Positions 5,502 through 12,543 of a stretch of 14,678 nt of DNA are shown one piece after another. Source of the stretch: an uncultured Duganella sp. (GTDB lineage Bacteria > Pseudomonadota > Gammaproteobacteria > Burkholderiales > Burkholderiaceae); assembly GCA_946482335.1 (NCBI GenBank), contig CAMLRG010000138.1, positions 1 to 14,678 of the forward strand, read 5' to 3'. The stretch's first letter is position 1. Every line of letters starts with the position of its first letter. Position numbers and translations under genes: made by a program. The notes beneath the pieces were generated by a model, which saw nothing but the letters and a program-made list of their open reading frames with translations, did not search any database and was not told the origin of the DNA.

Positions 5502-8500
5502 TTAGCCGGCCTGGCCGGTGAGCGCGTTGCCCACCAGGTCGGCGAAGTCGTGGAGGCGGTCGACCGTCCAGACGGATGCCATTTCGTACGGGCTTTCACC
5601 CTGCTGGCCGAGCGCTTCGAGCTGCGCCAGGGTGAGCGTGCCCACCGTGCTGCCGGCCGCGTTCACCACGTCAAGCTGCGAGATGCCGGCCGACTTGTAG
5701 TCCGCCACGGTGAACTGGGCGTAGGACTTGCCGTCGCTGACGTAGTTGATGACCATGTCGCTGCCTTCGAAGTTCACCTTCACGTTGGCGGTCGCCATCT
5801 CCACCTTGTCGAACAGCTTGTTGCCGGTGAAGCGCAGGATGTCGGCATCGCCCGCCACCTCATGGATGGTGTCCTTGCCGTCGCCCATCGACATCACATA
5901 GATATCGTTGCCTTCGGCGCCGTGCAGGTGGTCGTTGCCCATGCCGCTGTAGAAGGTGTCGTCGCCGGCACCACCCCACAGGCGGTTGTTGCCCGCATAT
6001 TTATAGCCGACGGTGTAGGCGATGAAGCCGGACAACAGGAAGTCCATGCCCTTGAATTCGCCCAGGCCGAGGTTGATGCCCAGCTGCTTGCCCAACCAGT
6101 TGATGCCGGAACCGCTGGCGTCGGAGGCGGTGCTGATCGCATCGGCCGACCAGTTGACGGCGGTGCTGATCGCGCTGCCCACGTCGGCGTCGGCCACGTA
6201 ATCGACACCGCTGCCGATGCCGTTGATGGCCGCCTCCAGGCCGCTCTTGCCACCGTTGATGGCGGACTTGAGCGCACTGGCGATATCGAAGTCGGCCGAA
6301 CCGAGGCCGGCCACGCCGCTGATGGCGCTGACGGCGCTGCTGCCGGCGCTATTCAGGTCGTCGACCAGGTCGCCCGCATTGGCGGCCGCCTTCGACAGCT
6401 CGGCCTTCATGGCGGCCGACAGGCTGTCCCAGCCCTTGCTCAGCTCGTCGCCCAGCGCCTTGTTCAGGTACTTGGTGACGGCGTCGAAACCGGCGCCCAG
6501 GTCGGACATGGCGCCGCCGATCGCATTGCCGTGGCCCACCAGCAGCTTGTCCACCACGCCCCAGCCCAGGCCCATCATCACGTCGTTGCCCTTGCCGCCG
6601 CCGACATAGGTGCCGGCGTTGGTGGCGAAGATGGTGTCGTTGCCGTCGCCGCCGACGATCACATTGCCCACCAGGTTCAGCTTGCCCAGGTCGCCCTTGG
6701 CCAGCGAGCCGTATTGCGACTTGATGAACTTGGCATTCATTGCCGCGCCCACCCAGTCGCCCGCCGACTCGTATTCGTTCTCGGCCAGCGCTTCGGCCGC
6801 ATTGAACACGGTGATCTCGGCCAGGCCGACGATCACGTCGTTGCCGGCGCCGCCCACCGCCACGTTGTTCTGGCCGGAAGAGACGATCAGGTCGTTGCCC
6901 TCACCGCCCATGCCGATGGTGGTGGTGCCGGCCAGCACCATGGTGTCGTTGCCCGAACCGGCGTGCACGAAGTTCATGCCGGTGTCGATGCTGACCTTGC
7001 TGGAGCTGACTTGCTGCGACTTGTCCGAACCTTCGACCGCCTCGGTGGTCGTGCTCTTATAGGACAGCTTGCTGCCGGCGTTCAGCACCACCAGGACGTC
7101 GTCGCCGGCATCGGCCAGCACCACGTTATGGTCGCCGTACACCACGGCGGTATCGTTGCCGGCGCCGGTCCAGCCCACGTTCAGCTGGGTGCTGCCGGTG
7201 GTCTGGGAAGTGGTGGTCTGCTGCGAGCCTTCGGTCTGGGTGGTGGTTTCCTTGGTATTGGAGCCGCCATAGCCGATCATGACCATCACGTCCTTGCCGC
7301 TGCCGGTCACCACGGCATTGTCCTTGCCGACCACGGTGGCGACGTTGTTGCCGTCGCCCGCCAGCAGCACGTTGCCGTTGACATTGACCTTGGCCGCGCT
7401 GCCGAACGCCAGCGCGGTCAGCACGTCGTTGCCGCTGCCGCCTTCGACCAGGTTGCCCTTGCCGAGGGTGGTGACGACGTTGTTGCCTTCGCCGGCCACG
7501 ACCACGTTGTAGGTGCCGATGGCGGTCACCACGTCGTTGCCGGCACCGGCCACGATACCGGTCTTGCTGCCGGCGGCCGTGATCACGTCATTGCCGGCGC
7601 CGGTCGCCACCAGGTTGTTCTGGCCAGCCGCCGTGACGACGGTGGCGGCGCTGCCGCCCACCAGCACGTTGTTCTTGCCGAAGGCCGTGATCACTTCGAT
7701 GCCGGACTGGCTGGTCGCGGCAGCCGACAGGCCGGCCTTGGCGACCAGGTCGGTCGCGGCCACGCCGGCGGCGATCGAGTCGACCAGGCCGACCGCGGTG
7801 GCGCCGATTTCGGCGTAATTGCCGGTGGCGACCAGGTTGTTCATGCCGACCGCGGTGACCTTGTCCACGCCGCTGTCGCCCCATACCAGGTTACGGGCGC
7901 CGAACACGGTGGTGGTATCGTTGCCGCTGCCGGTCCAGGCGATATTGTTGGAGCCGATCATGGTGGTGACGTCGTTGCCGTTGCCGGTGTAGGCCACGTT
8001 GTTGGCGCCGATGGCGGTCACCACGTCGTTGCCGGTACCGGTGGCCAGGCTCTTGCCGATCAGGTTAGTCACCTGCTTGGTCACGCCGCCGGCAGCGTTG
8101 CCCAGCTTGGCGCTCATATCGGCCAGGCCTTCGCCCAGGCCGGTCACGATCACGTTGTTCTGGCCACCCGCCGTCACCACGTTGTTGCCGGCCGTGTTGA
8201 CGACGATATTGTTGCCGCCCAGCGCGGTGGTGACGTTGTCGCCGCCATTGGCCAGCACGATGTTGTTGCCGCCCACCGCGGTCACCACGTCCTTGCCGGC
8301 GCCGGTGTAGACGACGTTGGTGCCGCCGGCCGCCACCACGATATCGTTGCCGCTGCCGCTGTTGATGGCGGCGGTCAGTTTGCCCGCGGCGTTTTCCACC
8401 GCCTTGGCCGCATCCTTGCTTGGCATTACGCTCGACAGCACGCTGCCCAGGCCATTGCCTGCCGCCTTGACCATGCCGCCCAGTTCCGTCAGCACCACGT

Positions 8501-10097
8501 TGGTGCCGCCCAGCGCGATGGACGTGTTGCCGCCGACCGCCGCCGCGATCAGGTTGCCGGCGCCCAGGCCCAGCGTGGTATTGCCGCTGCCATTGGCCAG
8601 CACCACGTTGTTCATGCCGACCGCAGCCTGCAGGTTGCCGCCCTGGTTGCTGACCAGCGCATTGGTGTTGCCCAGCGCGCCGATCTTGTTGTTGGCGCCG
8701 CCGGTGTACACGATGTTGACTGCGCCGCCCGCAACGATCTTGTTGCTGCCGCCGCCATCCACGATCACGTTGGCGCCGCCGCCGGCGATGATGGTGTCGT
8801 TGCCGTCGTTGGCGTTGACGCCGTTGCCGCCGCCCAGCGCCAGCACGCTGTCGCTGCCATCGGCCGCGTTGACAACGTTCAGGCCGCCCATGGCGCTGAC
8901 GTTGTCGTTGCCGGCGCCGCTGTTGATCACGTTGGAACCGCCCTTGGCGTCCACCTTGTCCGCGCCGTTGCCCGTGGTGACCACGTTGGAGGCCGCGTTG
9001 ACGGTGACGTGGTTGTTGCCGTTGCCGGCGTTGATCACGTTCGAGGCGCCATTGGCCACCACGCGGTCGCCGCCATCGCCCGAGTTGGACACATTGCTGG
9101 CGCCGTTCAGGGTGATGCTGTTGTCGCCGCCGCCGGCGTTGATCTCGTTCGACGCGCCGCCGGCGCTGATGGTGTCGTTATGGCTGCCGGCATTGATCTT
9201 GTTGCGGCCGCCCTCGGCGTTGATGGTGTTGTTGCCGTCGCCCGCGTTCACCTGGTTGTTGGCCGCCTTGACGGTGATGCGGTCCGCGCCGCCGTTGGTG
9301 TTGATCACGTTGCTCACGCCATCGGCCACCACGGTGTCGTCCCAGTTGCCGGTGTTGATGACGTTGGACGCGCCGCCGGCGTTAACGGTGTTGTTGCCGT
9401 GGCCTGCGTTGACCACGTTGGAGCCGCCATTGACGGTGATGTTGTCATTATTGTCGCCGGTGCTCACCTTGTTGGCACCGCCGTTGGCCGTCACGCTATT
9501 GTCGCCGTTGCCGACGCTGACTTCATTCCAGCCGCCGTTGGCCGTGACATTGTCCCTGCCGCTGCCGCCGCTGATCTTGTTGTAGGCGGAGTTGATGGAC
9601 AGGCTGTTGTCGCCTTCGCCCAGGTTCACTTCGGCCGCTGCGCCGGCCGCCACGGTGACGTTGTCGTTGCCGGCACCGCCCGACACCTTGTTGTAGATGC
9701 CGACGTCGATGCGGATGGTGTCGTTGCCGTTGCCGCCGTCGATCACGTTGTAGCCGCCGACCTTGACGGTCAGCGTATCGTTGCCATCGTCGCCGTAGAT
9801 ATTGTTATAAGCACCCGCGTTGACGGTAATGCTGTCATTGCCGCCATCGCCATGGATGATGTTGGCGCCGAGCGAGCTGGCGGTGTAGTTATTGTCGCCA
9901 TTGCCCAGGCTCTTCTTGGTATAGCCAAGTTCGGAAATCTTCTTGGCCGCCGCCGCGATGTCGCCGCCGACGTCCTTGAAGGCGCTGCCGATGTCGTTCA
10001 AGTCGTTGCCCAGGTCTTTCATCGTATCGCCGACCTTGTCGACCACCTTGACGACGGGTTTCACGACGTTCTTCTTGAACCAGTTGCCGAAGCCCAT
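5502..10097 (-). CDS. Giant RTX-like beta-roll protein, probable type I secretion substrate
   Basis: The product has 1531 residues, no cysteine and no Sec signal. Residues 1-65 are amphipathic and Lys/Val-rich (MGFGNWFKKNVVKPVVKVVD). Residues 77-548 are about 26 tandem units of 18-19 residues on the pattern GxNxVxxGxGNDxVxxxG. Further repeat blocks lie at 580-653, 686-759, 797-942, 977-1006, 1045-1091 and 1146-1178. Three helix-like inserts (549-579, 654-685, 760-796), two Ser/Thr/Gln-rich inserts (943-976, 1007-1044) and a 192-residue helical region (1179-1370) interrupt them. A canonical RTX block (GGAGDDTFYSGMGNDHLHG, about 1375-1405) and a C-terminal domain like those related to haemolysin-type calcium-binding proteins finish it. 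In the family, such repeats fold outside the cell on calcium after type I export. A GGGAGGGAG ribosome site precedes the ATG. It is divergent from a two-component system. Function is unknown; matrix, adhesin, S-layer or ice-binding roles are guesses. Confidence 0.92.
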   Translation of the reverse strand: MGFGNWFKKNVVKPVVKVVDKVGDTMKDLGNDLNDIGSAFKDVGGDIAAAAKKISELGYTKKSLGNGDNNYTASSLGANIIHGDGGNDSITVNAGAYNNIYGDDGNDTLTVKVGGYNVIDGGNGNDTIRIDVGIYNKVSGGAGNDNVTVAAGAAAEVNLGEGDNSLSINSAYNKISGGSGRDNVTANGGWNEVSVGNGDNSVTANGGANKVSTGDNNDNITVNGGSNVVNAGHGNNTVNAGGASNVINTGNWDDTVVADGVSNVINTNGGADRITVKAANNQVNAGDGNNTINAEGGRNKINAGSHNDTISAGGASNEINAGGGDNSITLNGASNVSNSGDGGDRVVANGASNVINAGNGNNHVTVNAASNVVTTGNGADKVDAKGGSNVINSGAGNDNVSAMGGLNVVNAADGSDSVLALGGGNGVNANDGNDTIIAGGGANVIVDGGGSNKIVAGGAVNIVYTGGANNKIGALGNTNALVSNQGGNLQAAVGMNNVVLANGSGNTTLGLGAGNLIAAAVGGNTSIALGGTNVVLTELGGMVKAAGNGLGSVLSSVMPSKDAAKAVENAAGKLTAAINSGSGNDIVVAAGGTNVVYTGAGKDVVTAVGGNNIVLANGGDNVTTALGGNNIVVNTAGNNVVTAGGQNNVIVTGLGEGLADMSAKLGNAAGGVTKQVTNLIGKSLATGTGNDVVTAIGANNVAYTGNGNDVTTMIGSNNIAWTGSGNDTTTVFGARNLVWGDSGVDKVTAVGMNNLVATGNYAEIGATAVGLVDSIAAGVAATDLVAKAGLSAAATSQSGIEVITAFGKNNVLVGGSAATVVTAAGQNNLVATGAGNDVITAAGSKTGIVAGAGNDVVTAIGTYNVVVAGEGNNVVTTLGKGNLVEGGSGNDVLTALAFGSAAKVNVNGNVLLAGDGNNVATVVGKDNAVVTGSGKDVMVMIGYGGSNTKETTTQTEGSQQTTTSQTTGSTQLNVGWTGAGNDTAVVYGDHNVVLADAGDDVLVVLNAGSKLSYKSTTTEAVEGSDKSQQVSSSKVSIDTGMNFVHAGSGNDTMVLAGTTTIGMGGEGNDLIVSSGQNNVAVGGAGNDVIVGLAEITVFNAAEALAENEYESAGDWVGAAMNAKFIKSQYGSLAKGDLGKLNLVGNVIVGGDGNDTIFATNAGTYVGGGKGNDVMMGLGWGVVDKLLVGHGNAIGGAMSDLGAGFDAVTKYLNKALGDELSKGWDSLSAAMKAELSKAAANAGDLVDDLNSAGSSAVSAISGVAGLGSADFDIASALKSAINGGKSGLEAAINGIGSGVDYVADADVGSAISTAVNWSADAISTASDASGSGINWLGKQLGINLGLGEFKGMDFLLSGFIAYTVGYKYAGNNRLWGGAGDDTFYSGMGNDHLHGAEGNDIYVMSMGDGKDTIHEVAGDADILRFTGNKLFDKVEMATANVKVNFEGSDMVINYVSDGKSYAQFTVADYKSAGISQLDVVNAAGSTVGTLTLAQLEALGQQGESPYEMASVWTVDRLHDFADLVGNALTGQAG
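8458..9870 (-). repeat. 54-bp-period coding tandem repeats
   Basis: The section encoding residues 77-548 of the RTX-like protein is a degenerate tandem array with a 54-bp (occasionally 57-bp) period. On the plus strand it shows as recurring forms such as GTTGATCACGTT and GTTGTCGCCGTTGCC. The copies vary at third positions while the peptide pattern is kept, so this is an old, selected protein repeat and not recent DNA slippage or a CRISPR array. Confidence 0.85.
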
Positions 10098-10138
10098 GGT
10101 CTCCCTCCCTAATGTTGAAAAAGATTGACTACTGTTTC

Positions 10139-10194
10139 ATTACATCAAGGGAAGATGACAAAATGCCTTACACTTTGATTACAATTCTGTAATC
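10139..10194. promoter_or_regulatory. Candidate response-regulator operator between the RTX gene and the two-component genes
   Basis: GATTACA (10177-10183), four bases, TGTAATC (10188-10194) is a perfect 7-bp-arm palindrome. Additional TTACA half-sites lie at 10168-10172 (11 bp, one helical turn, before the TTACA within the palindrome) and at 10140-10144. Such 11-bp-spaced or inverted half-sites are the usual target form of OmpR-family regulators, and the adjacent gene encodes one. The 144-bp region serves two divergent genes, so one protein could control both. I see no convincing -35/-10 pair for either gene. Confidence 0.5.
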
Positions 10195-10195
10195 G

Positions 10196-10218
10196 AGCGC
10201 CGCATTGACGGCGCTTTT
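10196..10218 (+). terminator. Terminator-like hairpin in the response-regulator leader
   Basis: AGCGCCG (10196-10202), loop CATTGA, CGGCGCT (10209-10215), then TTT and a T-rich stretch. In the plus direction this looks like an intrinsic terminator, 24 nt upstream of the response-regulator ATG. It could be an attenuator if transcription starts upstream of it, or simply lie in the promoter, since TTGACG at 10205-10210 could serve as a -35. Confidence 0.4.
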
Positions 10219-10241
10219 GTATTTCGGGAAAAATAGTAAAA

Positions 10242-10922
10242 ATGAAAGCACTGTTGGTAGAAGACGAACAGCGGATTGCCGGTTTTGTGTGCAGCGGCCT
10301 GCGCGAACAAGGTTTCCTGGTCGACCATTGCGAGGACGGGAATCTTGGCTATGACTACGCGCTATCGCGCCAGTACGACATCATCCTGCTCGACATCATG
10401 GTGCCGGGACGCGATGGCTTGGCCATCCTCAAGGGTTTGCGGCGGGAAGGCCACAATACGCCGGTGATCCTGCTGACGGCGCGCAATGAGCTGGACGACC
10501 GCCTGCAAGGCTTGAACCTGGGCGCCGACGATTACCTGGCCAAACCGTTTTACGTGGAAGAATTGATCGCCCGCATCCATGCCCTGCTGCGCCGGGTCAG
10601 CGGCGAGCGCCAGAATGTGCTGGCGGTGGGCCCGCTCAAGCTGGACCGCCTGACCCGCGTCGCCCAGCTGGAAGGGCGCGAGATCGAACTGACCAGCCGC
10701 GAATTCAACCTGATGGAGTACCTGATGCGTTCACCGGGCCGTGTCTATACCCGTACCCAGATCCTGGAGCACGTCTGGGGCTACGACTTCGAACCCCAGA
10801 CCAATATGGTCGATGTCTGCATGCAGCGCCTGCGCAAGAAACTGAGCCTGCCTGAGCACATCGCCATCGAAGCGGTACGCGGCGTCGGTTACCGCCTGCG
10901 CAAACCCGGCGCCGACGCATGA
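10242..10922 (+). CDS. OmpR/PhoB-family response regulator
   Basis: The product has 226 residues. The receiver domain (1-116) shows the acidic pair E7/D8, phospho-acceptor D51 (YDIILLDIMVPGRDG), T79 and K101 (the DDYLAKPF motif). A winged-helix DNA-binding domain (about 128-222) has the typical LTSREFNLMEYLMRSPGRVYT and the C-terminal VRGVGYRL hairpin. It is probably activated by the kinase encoded just downstream, whose start overlaps its stop (ATGA). The overall style resembles the CusR/CopR-type subfamily, but the signal cannot be read. It is divergent from the RTX-like gene, with a palindrome between them. No strong ribosome site is visible; the ATG at 10242 is chosen because the receiver domain begins at once. 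Confidence 0.95.
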   Translation: MKALLVEDEQRIAGFVCSGLREQGFLVDHCEDGNLGYDYALSRQYDIILLDIMVPGRDGLAILKGLRREGHNTPVILLTARNELDDRLQGLNLGADDYLAKPFYVEELIARIHALLRRVSGERQNVLAVGPLKLDRLTRVAQLEGREIELTSREFNLMEYLMRSPGRVYTRTQILEHVWGYDFEPQTNMVDVCMQRLRKKLSLPEHIAIEAVRGVGYRLRKPGADA

Positions 10923-12436
10923 ATCCTGCACGCCGGCCGATCATCCGCTCCTTCCGCGTCCGCATCGCGCTGATCACGACCGGCCTGGCCATCGGGGTGG
11001 TGGCGGTCCTGTTCATTGCCACCACGCTGACGGTGATGGCGCGGCGCGGCAGCATCCTGGACCGCATGATGCTGGCGCACCTGGCCGGCCCCGGCTTCGG
11101 CACCACGTCGGCGCAGGCCTGGCCCGCCATCGACGCGCACCTGAATGCCAGCTTCAGCGGCTTCGCCCCGGTCGGCAGCACCGAGAACTTCTCCATCCTG
11201 CGTGCGGTGAACGACAAGACCGGCACGGTCTACCAGAGCCCGAACTGGCCGGCTTCGCTGCTGGTGCCTGAGGCCGGCGACAAAGGGCTGCGTACCTATT
11301 ACGGCGGCGGCATCCAGTGGCGCATCGGCCAGGTCCGGCGCGGCGACGTGCTGGTGCAGCTGGGCGTGAACACGACCTTGTCCGAAGCCCAGCTCAAGGC
11401 GTCCATCGGCCTGTTCGGTGCGGCCGTGGTGGTGCTGTGCCTGCTGGTGGGCTGCGCCGCGTGGTACCTGGCGGGGCGCGCCATGCGGCCGATCGAACAC
11501 CTCACCATCGTCATGGAACGGATCCGCGCCAGCGACATGCGGCAGCGCGTGTCGGCCGACGATGAGGCGCTGGAATTCGACCGCCTGGTGACCGTGTTCA
11601 ACGATATGCTGGACCGGCTGGAGCGCAGCTTCCTGCAGGCGGTGCGCTTTTCCGGCGACGCGGCGCACGAACTGCGCACGCCGGTTGCGATCCTGCAGGG
11701 CGAGCTGGAACGCGCTTTCGAGCGGGCCGGCGACAATCCCGAGCTGGAACAGGCCTTGGCCGACATGCTGGACGAGGTGCGGCGCCTGGACGGCATCGTT
11801 CGCAAGCTGCTGATGCTGTCGCGCGCCGATGCCGGCCAGCTGCAGATCCCGGTACAGCCGCTGGACCTGGTGCCGATGCTGCGCGAACTGGCCGACGACC
11901 TGGACATGATGGCGCCGGAGCGCCCGCTGCAATTGCAGCTGCCGCCGCGTATGGACGCGCTGGGCGATGCCGACCTGCTGCGGCAAGTGCTGCAAAACCT
12001 GGTCAGCAACGCCGTCAAGTACGGTTTGCCGGAAGGATGGATTGCCATCGCGGCGCGCCGTGCGGGCGCCGGCTGGCAAATCGACATATCCAATGCCTCC
12101 GCCGGCATCGCCTTCGAACACCGCGACCGCCTGTTCGACCGCTTCTACCGCGCGGACCAGGCGCACAACCGCCGCGTTTCGGGTGTCGGCCTGGGCCTGG
12201 CGCTGGCGCGCGAAATCGCGCGCGCGCACGGCGGCGAACTGCGCCTGGCTGACTGCACGCCAACGCAAGTCACCTTCAGCCTGACGGTGCCTGCCGCCGA
12301 CTCCGGTCACGGCGCGGTGGGACGCGCCGCCGGACTGGCGGGCTCCGCGGAACCGGCCTCCCCTGCCGCCGCCCTGCCAGCCACGCTGGCCGGCGTGGCC
12401 GATGCCGCAGGCAGGCCCCCATCCAGCGCCGCCTGA
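10919..12436 (+). CDS. Membrane sensor histidine kinase
   Basis: The product has 505 residues. TM1 lies at about 14-40 and a periplasmic sensor region of about 120 residues at 41-160. TM2 lies at about 163-183 and a HAMP linker at about 184-236. The HisKA motif GDAAHELRTPVAIL places the phospho-acceptor at H250. The ATPase domain shows an N box (N360, N364), a variant G1 box (SNASAGI, 391-397, without the usual DxGxG), an F box (LFDRFYRAD, 405-413) and a G2 box (SGVGLGLALA, 421-430). It phosphorylates the preceding response regulator, with which it overlaps by 4 nt. The catalytic core ends near residue 460; the remaining 46 residues are an Ala/Pro/Gly-rich tail encoded where a minus-strand gene overlaps. 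The ligand is unknown. Confidence 0.93.
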   Translation: MNPARRPIIRSFRVRIALITTGLAIGVVAVLFIATTLTVMARRGSILDRMMLAHLAGPGFGTTSAQAWPAIDAHLNASFSGFAPVGSTENFSILRAVNDKTGTVYQSPNWPASLLVPEAGDKGLRTYYGGGIQWRIGQVRRGDVLVQLGVNTTLSEAQLKASIGLFGAAVVVLCLLVGCAAWYLAGRAMRPIEHLTIVMERIRASDMRQRVSADDEALEFDRLVTVFNDMLDRLERSFLQAVRFSGDAAHELRTPVAILQGELERAFERAGDNPELEQALADMLDEVRRLDGIVRKLLMLSRADAGQLQIPVQPLDLVPMLRELADDLDMMAPERPLQLQLPPRMDALGDADLLRQVLQNLVSNAVKYGLPEGWIAIAARRAGAGWQIDISNASAGIAFEHRDRLFDRFYRADQAHNRRVSGVGLGLALAREIARAHGGELRLADCTPTQVTFSLTVPAADSGHGAVGRAAGLAGSAEPASPAAALPATLAGVADAAGRPPSSAA

Positions 12437-12543
12437 AGCAGCAGCAGGACCGCTCCCGCCAGCAATCCCGCCGCCGCGCCAGCCAGCAGCCCCGCCAGCG
12501 CCTGCGCCTTGCGGCGCATCCAGCGGCGCCGCGTCGTCGTCAT
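12307..12543 (-). CDS. Small single-TM protein of unknown function
   Basis: The 78-residue product has a basic N-terminus (MTTTRRRWMRRKAQ), one strongly hydrophobic Ala/Leu/Gly segment at about 15-40 and an Ala/Pro-rich tail. The ATG overlaps the stop of the upstream Ig-like gene in an ATGA arrangement, which supports translation by coupling. Its last 130 nt overlap the 3' end of the kinase gene on the other strand. An inner-membrane, N-in topology is suggested by the positive charges. I do not recognise a family; the low-complexity composition means it could be a non-coding open frame, but the start coupling and the TM argue for a gene. Confidence 0.5.
   Translation of the reverse strand: MTTTRRRWMRRKAQALAGLLAGAAAGLLAGAVLLLLQAALDGGLPAASATPASVAGRAAAGEAGSAEPASPAARPTAP

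Noticed and set aside
8458..9870. Regular repeats resembling a CRISPR array or minisatellite
   Set aside because: The 54-bp period is in frame with a protein repeat, copies are degenerate, and there is no repeat-spacer alternation or cas gene.
5502..10097. A phage, transposon or genomic-island origin for the central region
   Set aside because: No integrase, transposase, tRNA or direct-repeat boundary is visible, and base composition looks similar to the flanks by eye.
5172..10112. A 1646-codon open frame on the plus strand antisense to the RTX-like gene
   Set aside because: It mirrors the repeat periodicity of the minus-strand gene (His/Val/Ala/Gly-rich peptide), has no ribosome site, overlaps the zapA region and matches no fold I recognise. 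The long open frame follows from biased codon use in a GC-rich repeat gene.
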